Shown piece by piece: positions 1 through 24,690 of a stretch of 25,890 bases of DNA. This DNA comes from Chara braunii (Eukaryota > Streptophyta > Charophyceae > Charales > Characeae). The stretch covers positions 1,760,089 to 1,785,978 of the forward strand of contig BFEA01000223.1 of NCBI GenBank assembly GCA_003427395.1. Direction: 5' to 3'. The notes beneath the pieces were generated by a model. It did no database searches. It was not told the origin of the DNA and worked only from the letters and a program-made list of their open reading frames with translations. The position numbers and the translations under genes were made by a program. Numbering within the stretch: the first letter of the stretch is position 1; each line of letters starts with the position of its first letter.

Positions 1-545
1 CCGAAATTGCACTTTTAGTATTTATTAATTAACAATAAAAGTTGCCCAGGATCTTCACAAATCACGAAATCCTTTTCAGGGATATGTACGAATCTGATGA
101 ATCTTTGCTGAATTAATCGTGATGAATTCGAAAACCGAAATACTCAATTTCCACACCATGCGTGTACTCAGGCTGCACAATTATATACACACCTCAAACG
201 CAGCAACTAGAGTAAAATATAGACAAGGGAAGAGAAGAATAAGAGGAGAGGATGAATGCTTCTATTGACTCATAGTCACTGTGTACTGTTCCGCGGCTCT
301 TCTACCCTCCTAAGGCTTCAACCTCCAGGCTTCGTCCTTTCACCCTCCTTCACTCTCCAGGCTCTTCAACGTAACCCTTTACAGATGAAGTTAACGTTAC
401 GTTTCTTGCACAAGCACCTGGTCAACGCCCAATGTCAACTGTTTCTATGGCGGATGATGTCAAACCGGCATCGCAGGGCTTGAGAAGCAGGGCGCTGTCT
501 CTTCAGCAATGTAACACCTCCAGGTATTTCAGGTAAACCTACCTC
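1..545. other. No gene recognised
   Basis: AT-moderate DNA with only short open frames and no recognisable motif. It could be 5' flank or part of an upstream intron. Confidence 0.5.
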
Positions 546-575
546 TGTGTGTGTGTGTGTGGGTGTGTGTGTCTG

Positions 576-632
<57 letters not shown>
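546..632. repeat. (GT)n microsatellite
   Basis: About 87 bp of nearly pure GT dinucleotide, with a few interruptions (GGGT, GTCT, GCGT) in its first half. Confidence 0.97.
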
Positions 633-999
633 AAGTATGATCTTCCCTCAATCCGCAAACTGTATTTCTCCACGCTGAGCTATGGCACAGGGTGCTGTCT
701 GTGTCTACCTGGTAGAGCGCACCGTCCAAGAGACTGGAAGTTGTGCCTTCATTTCACGGCATGAATTTGGATACGTAGGAGAGAGACTTCGTTATATTAA
801 CTTCTTTTTTTTTTGGTGAAAGAGCGATGGCCTTGAGATATTGTCATCGAACTAACCAGCTCATGTATATTTAATCGTTTGTCTAGTCTGACAGGGTGGC
901 CTTATTGCCTTTAGGGAACCCCTAGGGCCCTAGCAGCCACATGCACTCGCCTCAGGGAGTAATTGGCTGCACCCAGGCCCACAGGGACTATTTGGTGGG

Positions 1000-1115
1000 C
1001 GACACCAGCCAGGGGACAGCCGGTAGCAGAGGGACCGAGCATCATCTGTGTAGCCCAGTCGTGCCTCCCTGATTACCCTTCTCCCAACCGACATCAGCCG
1101 GTAGCAGAGGGACTG
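1000..1115. repeat. Short direct duplication
   Basis: The segment CAGCCGGTAGCAGAGGGAC occurs twice, near 1018 and 1096, in a GC-rich stretch next to the tRNA-like element. Confidence 0.7.
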
Positions 1116-1162
1116 CTTAATGCCGAACGGGGGACCTACGGCCTATCTCTAGGTGCCGAGCA

Positions 1163-1345
1163 TACCCACTAGGTTATTGATGAGACCAATGGGGGTTGAA
1201 CCCATGAGCTCTCCAGGTGGCGGCGACCATGTATGCCCACGACCGTATTCATGGGAGTCATGATGGGACCAATGGGAGTTGAAGCCAGGACCTCCTGAAT
1301 GCCTCTTGCGTTTGTTACCCACTGAGCTACCGGTAGGCCGCTGGA
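1163..1345 (-). repeat. tRNA-derived SINE-like element
   Basis: Read on the minus strand, an A-box-like TAGCTCAGTGGGTA (1315-1328) is followed about 30 nt later by a T-arm-like CCTGGCTTCAACTCCCA (near 1271-1287). A second T-arm at 1186-1202, ATGGGTTCAACCCCCAT, forms a perfect 5 bp stem with a 7 nt loop. Both T-arms are followed by ATTGGTCYCATCA. No anticodon arm or acceptor stem closes properly, so this is not a functional tRNA gene. It most likely is a SINE head with a duplicated 3' half, or a decayed tRNA relic. Confidence 0.55.
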
Positions 1346-1648
1346 TGTTATAACTTTTTGTGTTTCATGCCTGCTACACTTTCTGGCTGCCTCCAGAGCA
1401 CTCCAGCCTCAAGGCAGCACAAAGCAGATTGAAAAATGAGTAGACTGGGGCAGGCCGTCTTGGTGTGGCCTGCCTCCCTTTTGCCTCCTTGACTGGATGG
1501 CTGAGATTTTTCTATCTGTGTGGCCCAGATTTGTTGGTGGCCAGTCTAGGTGCTGGAGCCAGTGGGCCTTGGAAACTTCTGGACAGAGCCTTCGGATGTG
1601 TGAGATCTGTGGCCGTGGTCGACTCCTGAGAAATCGTTGACTCTTTGA

Positions 1649-2082
1649 CTCTTTGACTTCTGTGCCCAAGTTGGGCCTGACTTTTGACTTTCCAGGGCCT
1701 TCTTTTGACTCTGGAGTTCCTGGGCACCTTATTCTTTTGATCTGTGCCCCGGGCCTTTCGGAGTAAGGATTTCTGGTGCCTCGTCAGAGGTTGTGGGTGC
1801 TACTTTTGACCCTGAAACTTTGGCCTGACCAAAAACTACGACACCTGGACTACCAGGACTAGTTCTGTGCGGTCTTTGACTTCTGTGCGCGAGTTGGGGC
1901 TGCCTGTTGACTTCCCAGGACTTTCCGGGGCCTTCTATTGATTCTGGAGGCCCCGCACACCTTATTTTGGCCATTGACCCCAGGCCCACTGACCTACGGA
2001 CTCTCTGTGGGTAGGACTTTTGACCTAGGGGTGACCGAAAGCTACTAGCCCTAGACTAGTTCTGTGCGGATTTTGTTTGGTG
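1649..2082. repeat. Diverged ~210-225 bp tandem duplication
   Basis: The block starting CTTTGACTTCTGTGC at about 1650 recurs near 1874 with the same order of sub-blocks (AGTTGGG, TTGACTT-CCAGG, GGCCTTCT-TTGA, CACCTTATT). A downstream block GACCAAAA/GACCGAAA leading to CTAGTTCTGTGCGG occurs near 1828 and again near 2034. This indicates two to three old tandem units. No coding content recognised. Confidence 0.7.
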
Positions 2083-2185
2083 GATTTGACCTCGGTTGTT
2101 TGCAGAACTATCAACTTCGAGGAAAGCCAATCATTTTCTTCATGAGAGTTCATCAAGTTCACCAAAAGGAAAAGAATCCAAGTCG

Positions 2186-2477
2186 CATAACTGCCATTGT
2201 GCCAAAATGGACATTTTTTATTTTTTGAACGAAATTGAAACTGAGTCATTTGGCTGAAAAACAGTTCGAAACTTTTGGCTCCTGAGGGTTAAGAACGGCT
2301 GACCCCCTGGATGTATGTGGACTTAGCTCACGATCAGATACATCCAGGGGTCAGGCATTTTAAGAACGCTGGACCCTCAGGAGCCAAAAAATTGGACCTG
2401 TTTTTGGCCAAATTACTCAGTTTCAATTTCGTTCAAAAAATAAGAAATGTCTATTTTGACGAAATGGCAGTTGTATG
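2186..2477. mobile_element. Fold-back (MITE-like) inverted repeat element
   Basis: The left arm (2186-2316, starting CATAACTGCCATT) is complementary to the right arm (2338-2477, ending AATGGCAGTTGTATG). Matching sub-blocks run in mirrored order: GAACGAAATTGAAACTGAGT, TTTTGGCTCCTGAGGGT, and the innermost GGATGTAT/ATACATCC. The loop is about 20 bp. No open frame is conserved. The size and structure resemble a non-autonomous fold-back DNA transposon; I could not find a clear target-site duplication. Confidence 0.8.
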
Positions 2478-2729
2478 TCAAATTTCCAGATGGACCTCCA
2501 AGGCTTCTTCGCGTGGCACTCTGCGTCCTGTGCGCCGGGGTGCTTCTATTCTGTGATACTGGATTTGTTTTGGTGCGCAGGGCATTTCCAGGCCTGCGAA
2601 GGGAAGGGTAAAAAATACTGGTGGTTAACTGGCCCAACAGCTTCTGGAAGCCCGCTACGTGAACAAGAGGTCCCGACACACAGGTCTCGTGTTCTCACCT
2701 TGCTGAAATTCATTTGTCACCTCTTCTCT

Positions 2730-2930
2730 CCAGCGGTTCGTAAGACCTAGGGCCTGGTTGCACCACTCGCCATCCGCCAAGATTTTGAATTTTGAATCCA
2801 GCCGTTCGTGAGACCTAGAACCTGGTTGCACCACTCGCCGTCCACCAAGATTTTGAATCCATCTGCACAAACTCTTATCTCCAGAGGCATTCAAAATGTT
2901 GGTGGATGGCAAGTAGTGCAACTAGGCCCA
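2730..2930. repeat. Direct plus inverted copies of a ~37-68 bp unit
   Basis: A 68 bp unit (CCAGCGGTTCG...CCGCCAAGATTTTGAA) at 2730-2797 is repeated at 2798-2861. A third, inverted copy of its core (GGGCCTGGTTGCACCACT...) lies at 2893-2929. Together they could fold into a hairpin. Confidence 0.8.
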
Positions 2931-3790
2931 TATCCAGCATGATTGTATAAAGCCTTCCAAGATTCATATCACCAAGCAAGGTACCATGGGATTATAACTT
3001 CCTCCTCCCAACCATGCGTTTTGCATTTGCAAAAACCTACTCTGCATCAGGGCTGAAGAGGCAGACCTTCTTTCGCATCACAGGCATCACAGGCTGAATG
3101 TTTGTCCGGAGAGGCCTGGGGGCTGTCAATTTGAGGTTTGGCGGTTAGCATTCCAGGATCACAGGCAGTTAATTCCCTGGGACGCCCAGGGAAATCAATG
3201 CTGTGCTGGATCCTTTCTTGTCCAGTCTTATTTCTCTTGGGTTGGTTGAGGTTTTTCTATAATTGGACGCTGGGCCTGGTTCCCAGCAAATGCTGCCGGG
3301 CATGAATAGACTGAGACTTCATTGTATAAAACAGAAAAAAGAAAGCACTGAGATGGAGAGAATACAGTTAAGGAGGGAGACAGAACTTGATGTGTGTGAA
3401 TCATATGATGAGCGCTGGCGAGTACCTCATTTATAGCTTCACCCCTATGAAAAGTAACTCTATCCATTAGGCGCTCAGCGTGTGAGCTGGGACCTGCTGG
3501 GTTGCTGTTGCGTGGTGCTGCAGTTGGTCTTACTCATGCGAAGCGAATATGATAGGCCCTTAACATTACAGGGCTAGACTGCGAAGTTTGTGAGCTTCCC
3601 ATGAAGTAGACCACCGTTTCTCTGAAGTTGATGTTTGCGATGGCAGAAATTGCGTCCTGCCAATTTCAGAAATAGTCCGCTGCCATATTCTGAAGAGTGG
3701 TGCAAAAATGCGGCAGCATAGTGTGATATTGTTACTGCATTTTTGCTAACTAGTTTTACAGATTTGCACACTTGCTGGGTCAAAGGAGTA
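2931..3790. other. No gene recognised
   Basis: Only short unsupported open frames; no repeat or RNA motif that I could recognise. Confidence 0.5.
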
Positions 3791-3824
3791 TATGTGTATA
3801 TTATATTCTTTGACTCGTATCAGG

Positions 3825-3922
3825 GTTCTTCGGGACAACCGTTAAAATTGGGACTGTACAGGGAAGATTAGTACGGGCCCTGTGAAAGGATGCCATATGC
3901 ATTTAAAAAAAATGGTTCCAAG
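3825..3922 (+). pseudogene. U6 snRNA pseudogene (near full length)
   Basis: The order TTCTTCGGGACA - CCGTTAAAATTGGGAC - TACAGGGAAGATTAG - GGGCCCTGTG - AAGGATGCCATATGCAT - AAAATGGTTCC follows U6 snRNA from its 5' stem-loop to its 3' end. The catalytic ACAGAGA box is changed to ACAGGGA and the AGC triad region is altered (TTAGTACG). No T-run terminator follows. Upstream at 3789-3808 the DNA is TATA-rich (GTATATGTGTATATTATATT), but the pseudogene state is clear. Just downstream (3937-3947) is GGTTCGATACC, a perfect Pol III B-box, so this may be a U6/tRNA chimera. Confidence 0.82.
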
Positions 3923-3936
3923 GGAGAAGGTCGTGG

Positions 3937-3956
3937 GTTCGATACCCAACGTTGTC
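3937..3956 (+). promoter_or_regulatory. B-box-like tRNA T-arm remnant
   Basis: GGTTCGATACC matches the Pol III B-box consensus GGTTCGANNCC inside a TGGGTTCGATACCCA mini-hairpin, right after the U6 pseudogene. No A-box is found at the expected upstream distance. Confidence 0.45.
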
Positions 3957-4584
3957 CTTTTGATCCCTGCGATGCTTTGGATTCACCAGCGGAGACTGTT
4001 GGCTTGGGCCTCCTGGCTGGTCGTGGAAGTAATCAGTTCTTTCCAGCCCGTGCCAGGTGTTAGGAGCTTAGGTGCTGCTCCCTGCACAGAGCAGAGATAG
4101 GTAGGTGTAGACCCATAACCTCAGGATAGCTTAGCTCTAGCTAGTAAATTTAACCTTCCCCTTCGTAGGTAGTAGGTGGTGCCAAAACGTAGCCTTAGAC
4201 CCTAGCACCCCAGATTCCGTAGTAGAGACAGGTTGTTCCTGAATGCATTGTAGGGCTTGTAGATAGGACGTAGATACGGGAGTTAATGTGAGGCAAAAAG
4301 AGAGAAGAGAATAGGATAGGTACAAAAGAACAACTGTCCCGCATATGAGGAGAAGACAACTGTGTTTAAAAAAGAAAACCGTGGTACCATGGACAGCGAT
4401 AGCAGGAAAGCCGAACTGATCTATGCTGAAGCTTCATCGCGATGGTCGTCATTATCATCACTGTAATCATCATCAACGGAATCAATATTGTTCATTTGAG
4501 AAATGCCATATTCATGTTTGTTTTTGGTAAAAGCACCTCTGTAGCCCTGGAAAACTTCCCAAGAAGTGGGGTGCAGGGAGTTAT

Positions 4585-4760
4585 GCATCTGGACTGCAGG
4601 ATGGCCAGGTACCAGGCAGCTATGGGTGCCGAGGCCCCCCCCTGCCACGGCTGTCTAATCTTGTGTTGTGCATGCACCTGGACTGCAGGATGGCCAGGTA
4701 CCAGGCAGCTATGGGTGCCGAGGCCACCCCCTGCCGCGGCTGTCTAATCTTGTGTCGTGC
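4585..4760. repeat. Tandem duplication, two 87 bp copies, 89 bp period
   Basis: Copy 1 (4585-4671) and copy 2 (4674-4760) share CTGGACTGCAGGATGGCCAG through GCGGCTGTCTAATCTTGTGT with only a handful of differences, so the duplication is recent. Confidence 0.95.
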
Positions 4761-4927
4761 TGTGGTGCACATGCTATTTGTAGGTTTTCGTGATTGCACG
4801 GGGCTGCTGTGCCCTTTTCCAGTATTTAGAAGAAAAGTACTGTTGTGGACGTCTGGGACATCGATGCGGCTGATTGGAAACCTTACTTTTCAGTCAAATG
4901 ATGGGACGACTAAGTGGATTGTGGAAT

Positions 4928-5088
4928 CAGAGGCAACACCTGTTGTTCTTTCATCAAGCCATTCCTGAATCGTGGCCACAGGTGTTGCGAGCTGGGATTA
5001 CAGGCGTCCCCCAAATAGAATGGACAGTGATCATGAATGTATACAAGCGGAGGCATCACCTGTTGTTCTTTCATCAAGCCATTCCTTT
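4928..5088. repeat. Direct repeat of ~40 bp, ~121 bp apart
   Basis: CACCTGTTGTTCTTTCATCA followed by AGCCATTCCT occurs at 4938-4967 and again at 5059-5088, each preceded by a GAGGCA tract. Confidence 0.9.
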
Positions 5089-5228
5089 TACTGTCTGATA
5101 CAGTCATGATGAGATGCAGTCATGATGAGTGTACATCGTGTTCGGGGGAAGACTCCAGTCCCATGCAAGCAGTCTGGTACAAACACTCCCAGCACTGGTA
5201 CATTCTCTTTTTTTTTTTCTGAAAAAAA

Positions 5229-5300
5229 AGGGTTGCAGTCTTGAGATATGTCCACTGGTGACCGGCCCCAGGTAATTTGAGATTATTATGGAAGTTATTG
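5229..5300 (+). repeat. Dispersed repeat 'GGCCCCAGGTAATT', copy 1
   Basis: Contains GGGTTGCAGTCTTGAGATAT, then GTGACCGGCCCCAGGTAATT. The same order of blocks is seen at 18064-18145 and 22081-22155, in the same orientation and each after a pyrimidine- or A-rich tract. Unknown family, possibly a SINE 3' portion. Confidence 0.65.
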
Positions 5301-5434
5301 TAGATGTTATGTCATGGCTTCTGGTATGACGGGTATATTAAGCGTTTAAGCCTCTTGAGGTGTTGTGAAATTGAGGGGGTCTCAACCCTGATAGGCATTG
5401 TAACTGAGCCATGAATGTTAGCTATGATGATTCT

Positions 5435-5484
5435 GACTGAGAATTCAACCTGATATCCCAGTCAGAATTCAACCTGATATCCCA
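5435..5484. repeat. Tandem duplication of ~24 bp
   Basis: AGAATTCAACCTGATATCCC occurs twice in direct succession. Confidence 0.9.
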
Positions 5485-5500
5485 TACTCACATATAGAAA

Positions 5501-6449
5501 TTGTTAAATGATTTGGACCCTGCTAATCTTCAAACTGGTTGTTGGGAGGTCTCAGAAGCTGCTGTTTGGCTTGGTCAGGAATGGCAGCTTGCCCCTCAAC
5601 CTTTGGACCTTCCGTTCGCTGACCTCCTGACGTCCGTCTGTGTTCTCGAATACGAGAACAGTTTGCACCCTATTAAACCTACTTCTTTTTCTGTGCCCGC
5701 TGATAACTTGCCCGTTGATTTTTGGGACTGGGTTTGGTTGCGCCCAAGTCAACCGGAGAAACTGGTCGCATTATATGGGTGTGCTGTTTGCGTGGGTTTT
5801 CACACCCTCGTCTAGGTGCTGGGTGGGTACTGGCGAAACGTCTGCTTAGCTGGGGTAAGATCTCAGTACTGGAAACTTTTGATGGATCTGGCAATGGTCA
5901 AGCATGGCAGTTTTTCTGGGGCTAGTGGTTCATCTCGCCGTCCTTATCGCGTTGTGGTGTGCCCGGAGATGTGTCAGAACAACTGCCTTGTGTATTGCGC
6001 TGTGGTGTGCCCGGAGATGTGTCAGAACAACTGCCTTGTGTACCTTGCCCTCGTGGACCCGAATTGAGGATATTCAACATGTGTGCTTGCACTGTGAATG
6101 TCTCATCCTTTCTGGGGATCGGTGGAAGCATGAATCTGTCCCAGGGTCGGATGCTCCATGCCGCGTGGCCAACAAGTGTGACGGCTTTGGCGTCCTTGGT
6201 GCAGCATCTCAAAGACAGTATAAGAACTCAGTTATTCTTAATGCCAAGGAGACTCTCCATGCCACTATCTTGTGGGCTCTGTGGACACTGCGAACTGCGG
6301 CAATGAGGTGTGGGGAGCGCCTCACCCCCCTTGTGATTTTCGCCGAGGTAAAGCGTTCCATCAAACAGGCAGTTATCACTGATTGGACTTTGCGGGTGCG
6401 GAAGAGGGGCCATACCCCGAAAGCTCGGCGACTGTTTTTGAGCCACTAG
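5501..6449 (+). pseudogene. Decayed reading frame, possibly C-terminal part of a non-LTR retrotransposon ORF2
   Basis: One frame is open from 5501 to 6067 apart from a TAG at 5813-5815. A second frame is open from 5904 to 6449 and overlaps it, as a frameshift near 6040 would produce. The 3' part reads IEDIQHVCLHC, then ILWALWTLRTAAM, then FAEVKRSIKQAVITDW. A Cys/His cluster followed by WALW..R.A and a terminal helix rich in EV+RSI resembles the tail of plant LINE ORF2 (zf-RVT type), but no reverse transcriptase motif is visible. It contains a 48 bp in-frame duplication. Alternatively it is a chance open frame. Confidence 0.3.
5949..6044 (+). repeat. 48 bp in-frame tandem duplication
   Basis: The unit from GCGTTGTGGTGTGCCCGGAG to CTGCCTTGTGTATT is present twice in direct succession (5949-5996, 5997-6044) with almost no difference. 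Because 48 is divisible by three, the duplication keeps the surrounding frame. Confidence 0.95.
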
Positions 6450-6878
6450 GGAGCTTTTGGATTGGTGCCTGTATCTTCTGGTGATGAGGCTTTGCCAGAA
6501 TTGAGATTTTCGCTTCTCTTTTTGTGATCTGCAGCCCTGGTTTGAGCTTGGCTGGAGTTGCCTCTCTTGTCTCAAGGCTGCTTTACGACGTGTAAGGGAT
6601 GCCGGGCCTGGTTCTCGCGGGTTTCTGGTTTAACTGTAAAACATATTTTTTGGGAAAAGAAGAAAGAATCTATGAAATGATTCAGGGTCATTTGTTCGAA
6701 TTCCTATTTTTCATCATTTTTGCGGGTTTGCCCTTGGCGGTCCCAGCCCAGCAAACCGGTTCAGGCGTGGTGCTGACCCAAACAGTGAGGGTACCGGAGT
6801 CCCATCAGGCAGCAACCCGATTGGTAAACTTGGTGCATCTAAAGCGTGGAGAAGTGAAGCAGGGAGTAGAGGCGGCTA

Positions 6879-6880
<2 letters not shown>

Positions 6881-6918
<38 letters not shown>
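6881..6918. repeat. (GT)n microsatellite
   Basis: Uninterrupted GT run of about 19 units. Confidence 0.98.
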
Positions 6919-6921
<3 letters not shown>

Positions 6922-7350
6922 ATTGTGAGCATTTGTTCAAGGGTGTTACTCTGTGGGGTGTCAAGACAGGGACTATGAGCTCTGAGATCCTTGGTTTACT
7001 ATGATTCGGGAAATTTGTTGTTGTCACGATGGAGATTCTTTGAAGTTGAAATCAAGTTTCATCTGGTTTGAGCTGTTGGTTGGTTGAGCTACGTTGCATG
7101 CATGTGTGAGACTGATCTTTGAAGTTGTTTGCATTTGAGTACGATCCCCGGATCATAACATCTAGCGGCAATTCTAGCCTGATGCGGGGTGATTTAATCT
7201 AGCCTGATGGTGACCTCGGCAAAGCAGTTGTTTGGACTCTTTTCTTTCTGTTTCCCCCTTTTTCCTGTGGACTATTACTCCAACTGGGGAGCCCTCCTTT
7301 GTTTCCACCCTGTTGCAAGCAGTACTGTACTGGCTGCAGTCAGGTGGGGG

Positions 7351-7351
<1 letters not shown>

Positions 7352-7389
<38 letters not shown>
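7352..7389. repeat. (GA)n microsatellite
   Basis: Uninterrupted GA run of about 19 units. Confidence 0.98.
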
Positions 7390-7391
<2 letters not shown>

Positions 7392-7738
7392 CAGTGGGCC
7401 AGTACTGCTCTAATTGACAGTGGATGGGTATAAGGAAATTGGGATCAGATGCCTTTATGAGTTCCAAGTTCCAACAGGCCACCTTTTTTTCAGCATGGCC
7501 CACCTCCGTAGGTTCAGGAAAAAAGGCTAGTGGGTACTGATGGGGATCTGAACGGTCCGGCTGCGGTCAGGCTCGGCCTATGGGGCCAAAAAAGGCTGGT
7601 GTCCCTCAGTAGGCCCTCATCCCGTGATGATTTGGTAGTGCAGGGGCAGCAAACTCGAGCATCGGAAACAAAGAGGCTCGGGCTGCAACCCCATTCAGTT
7701 CCGCATAAGCCCCGAGGTACAATGAATGGACAAGCGAG

Positions 7739-8060
7739 AAATGCTTCTTGTGGTTTTATGTGGCACCTCTATGAAGTCGATGGAGGCTTCCAGGCCGAAG
7801 GAAAACACTCTTGTGAGCCTCAGGCACAAAGTGCAGCAATTGGACATCCGGACATCTCATATGAATTGCTGGAGTGTTGAGGTAATGCATACTATTCTAG
7901 AAACAGTGTGAGAACTACACTTCCTGAAATGTTCCAAGGGTGGTAGTAGGACTGGCATCTTATGGACAAAATACAATGCAAGGACAAGCCATAAATGCTT
8001 CTTGTGGTTTTATGTGGAATTGAATGGGGTGATTATAGGATTGACATCTTATGGACAAGC
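7739..8060. repeat. Imperfect direct repeat around AATGCTTCTTGTGG
   Basis: ACAAGCGAGAAATGCTTCTT..GTGGTTTTATGTGG (from 7732) recurs as ACAAGCCATAAATGCTTCTT..GTGGTTTTATGTGG (from 7983). A related piece, CTTATGGACAA.ATACAATG, occurs near 7959 and 8048. Confidence 0.7.
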
Positions 8061-8174
8061 TACAATGCTTCATTTTTCTCCCTTTTTTTTGTGGGGCGGG
8101 GGAACGGGGGAATTGATAGCTTACTAGTGTTGAATTGTATGTGTCTGTTGTGGCTGTAAACTCGTTTACCGTAG

Positions 8175-22496
<14,322 letters not shown>

Positions 22497-22520
22497 GTGG
22501 GTGCTTTACCCCCTCTATCA

Positions 22521-22789
22521 TACGCTACGCTACCCTACCCTACCCTACCCGATTCGACTCGACCCTACCCTACCCTACCCTACCCTACCCTACCCCACGC
22601 TACCCTAGCCTACCCTACCTTACCCTACCCTATCCTACCCTACCCTACCCTACCCTACCCTACCCCACGCTACCCTAGCCTACCCTACCTTACCCTACCC
22701 TATCCTACCCTTCCTTACCTTACCTTACCTTACCCTACCCTACCCTACCCTACCCTACCCTACCCTACCCCACCCCACCCTACCTCTAC
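22521..22789. repeat. (CCCTA)n pentameric satellite
   Basis: About 270 bp of CCCTA units with variants CCCCA, CCCTT and CCTTA. A ~75 bp higher-order block (TACCCCACGCTACCCTAGCC followed by TACCCTACCTTACCCTA) is repeated near 22589 and 22661. It begins 25 bp after the exon E donor. The unit is not the telomeric CCCTAAA heptamer. Confidence 0.97.
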
Positions 22790-23849
22790 CCCTGCCCTAC
22801 TGTTTTGATGCATTGAATGCTGGAATCAGGTTGCATAGATGAAGAGAGAACCTAAGTTGTTGTTTGCAGTTATGCTGAGTGTAACATTTCAACAACCAGG
22901 GTTAGTGAATCTGGTGATAACCCTGCTAAGGTGATCAAGAGGTTCAGTGCCAAGTGGTGTTCAAAGGGGTTTACCACCCTCTGTTTGGGGGAAAGAAGAA
23001 AGAGTAACCGGGCGTACAGAACAAACCAGGTGCGAAATTGAGACCAGGTGAATAAAGGTGTGTGCGATGGTTGCTTACAGACTGACTGTGGTGTGTTGGA
23101 GGCTTGGAGCTGTCAAGCTGTCAAGTCATGAGCTTCAGAAACGTTCAAAACATGAGTTAAACCAACCCTCTTACCGAGCCTAATTTTCCAAACCAAATGC
23201 GTTGTCGACCCTGACTTGCCGAATTGTTGTGGGTGGGGTAGCACCTTCCAGGCTGTGTGAAAGCCACAGAGGCCACAGGGCCAACTGTGCACCCCCTTTT
23301 ACAGTGGTGCAACCTCCGGGATCGGTCCGTATCCCCAAGCCTGTCTGTTTTTCCAAACCTGCCACAGGGGGTAGCGCTGAAAAAACTACTACTACGTCCT
23401 TCTCCTCCTCCTTGGATGACGACGACGATCAACCTTTTCTGTTGATTGGACCGAACTTTTGCAGATGTATGTGGACACCTGGACCTGCTGATTCCTATGA
23501 CCTCCTGATCTTTTCTGTTTTCTGTTTCCCCTCCCAAAGTCTTAGAACAAAAGATCACCTCCTGAAGAGAAAAAAAATGACCACCTCCTGATCTATAGCA
23601 GTCGTCCACATGAATCTAACAGTCGTCTTTGCAATTTTCGAGGCAAAGCTGACTAATGACTTGATTTCGTTTTGGTTTTCTGTATCTGTTTTTTTTAACC
23701 TTTTTTCCCCTTCTTTTCTCACCCCCTCTCCCTCTCCCGCCCCCCCAAAATTGTTTGCTTGTTTACTTTGCAAATGTCAAATCTTGCCAGTGGAATAGGA
23801 ACCGGACTGACCCTCCCCAGAATAGAAGGAGCCAGGATCATAAGGCCCT

Positions 23850-23850
<1 letters not shown>
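22790..23850. other. No gene recognised
   Basis: The open frames at 23202-23591 and 23157-23609 (minus) overlap each other and have no recognisable motif. Several pyrimidine-rich stretches occur. The next HDAC exon (LEGGYNL region) was searched for here and not seen. Confidence 0.5.

Positions 23851-23853
<3 letters not shown>

Positions 23854-23880
<27 letters not shown>
23854..23880. repeat. Poly(A) run (27 A)
   Basis: 27 consecutive A on the + strand, possibly the tail of a retroposed sequence ending here (upstream boundary not identified). Confidence 0.97.
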
Positions 23881-23884
<4 letters not shown>

Positions 23885-24149
23885 CTGGGTGATGCATTGA
23901 ACCACATTGCTCGTCACCTCAAGCACATACACAGTGAGAGATTACACGAAATGCATACTGGAGACCAGAGATGCGAAGTCCAGATTAGCGCAGCTTTGTT
24001 ATTCCAACGAATTATCATATTAAACAGTTTTGGAGTTCTAGTCACCAGTGCTCATCAGCCCAGAGTTCAGCAACCCATATCCAGCATCCTCATCCAGGTA
24101 GGTGACTTCCTCTCTCTCCTGTCTCACTTCTTCTCTCGCTCTCTCTTCA

Positions 24150-24200
24150 TGCATGTGTCCAAAGCTCTCTCTCTCTCCCTCTCCCTCACTCTCTCTCTGC
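24150..24200. repeat. (CT)n-rich tract
   Basis: CTCTCTCTCTCCCTCTCCCT-type low-complexity run. Confidence 0.85.
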
Positions 24201-24563
24201 ATGAAGATCTTGACTCTGGATACATCCGCGTGCTACTCAGCTCACTCCTACTGATATGCTGTGCGGCTATGGCCGCCTTCCTTCAGCAGCACAGTGCTGC
24301 CCAGCCAGGGCTCTAGCGCATGCCAACTTGCAGATAGCGCACAAGCGCTCAGCAGCACTTACACACACCTCGTGAATGAGAAATCTGTCCGAAATGTGGC
24401 TGGCCAGTCACTATATTGACTTAGACTGGGCCTTGACTCGTCCCAGCCTCTGCTTCGCTTGGCTTACTTGGACCCAGTACCGGCTGCCCACGGCCTGTTT
24501 GCTTCTGGAATGTTGAGGCCCGGTACCTCTTTGAGTTTTCCTTGGTGTCCTGGTGCTTTTTGG

Positions 24564-24690
24564 TCTGTGGGACGTGATCTTTGACTGTGGGTCGTGACTC
24601 TGCCTGTGAGATGTGACCTTTGACTGTGGGACGTGACTTTTGCCTCTGGGATGTGAGTTTTGCCTCGGGGATGTCACTTTTGACTGGGTA
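24564..24690. repeat. 20 bp minisatellite, six units
   Basis: Consensus TGTGGGAYGTGACTTTTGMC, six consecutive diverged copies, ending in a partial TGGG. Unrelated to the pentamer array. Confidence 0.92.

Larger units (their letters stand above)
6450..8174. other. No gene recognised; microsatellites only
   Basis: Contains the (GT)n at 6881 and (GA)n at 7352 listed separately. Imperfect duplicates of AATGCTTCTTGTGGTTTTATGT occur near 7739 and 7995. I looked here for the missing upstream HDAC exon and did not find one. Confidence 0.5.

Noticed and set aside
4988-5006. A 17-19 bp match to primate Alu text (GCTGGGATTACAGGCGT)
   Set aside because: The flanking sequence is not Alu-like on either side and sits inside a local duplicated region. 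It is treated as coincidence rather than contamination.
6599-8174. Search for the HDAC N-terminal exon (YDERM..H..PERPERI)
   Set aside because: No frame here shows the motif. The phase-2 exon preceding 8175 was not found in 1-8174 and is assumed to be upstream of the window.
23884-24100. Possible exon in the frame reading NHIARHLKHIHSERLHEMHT
   Set aside because: His-rich text with a plausible GTAGGT donor near 24097, but no phase or homology link to the HDAC exons and no recognised domain.
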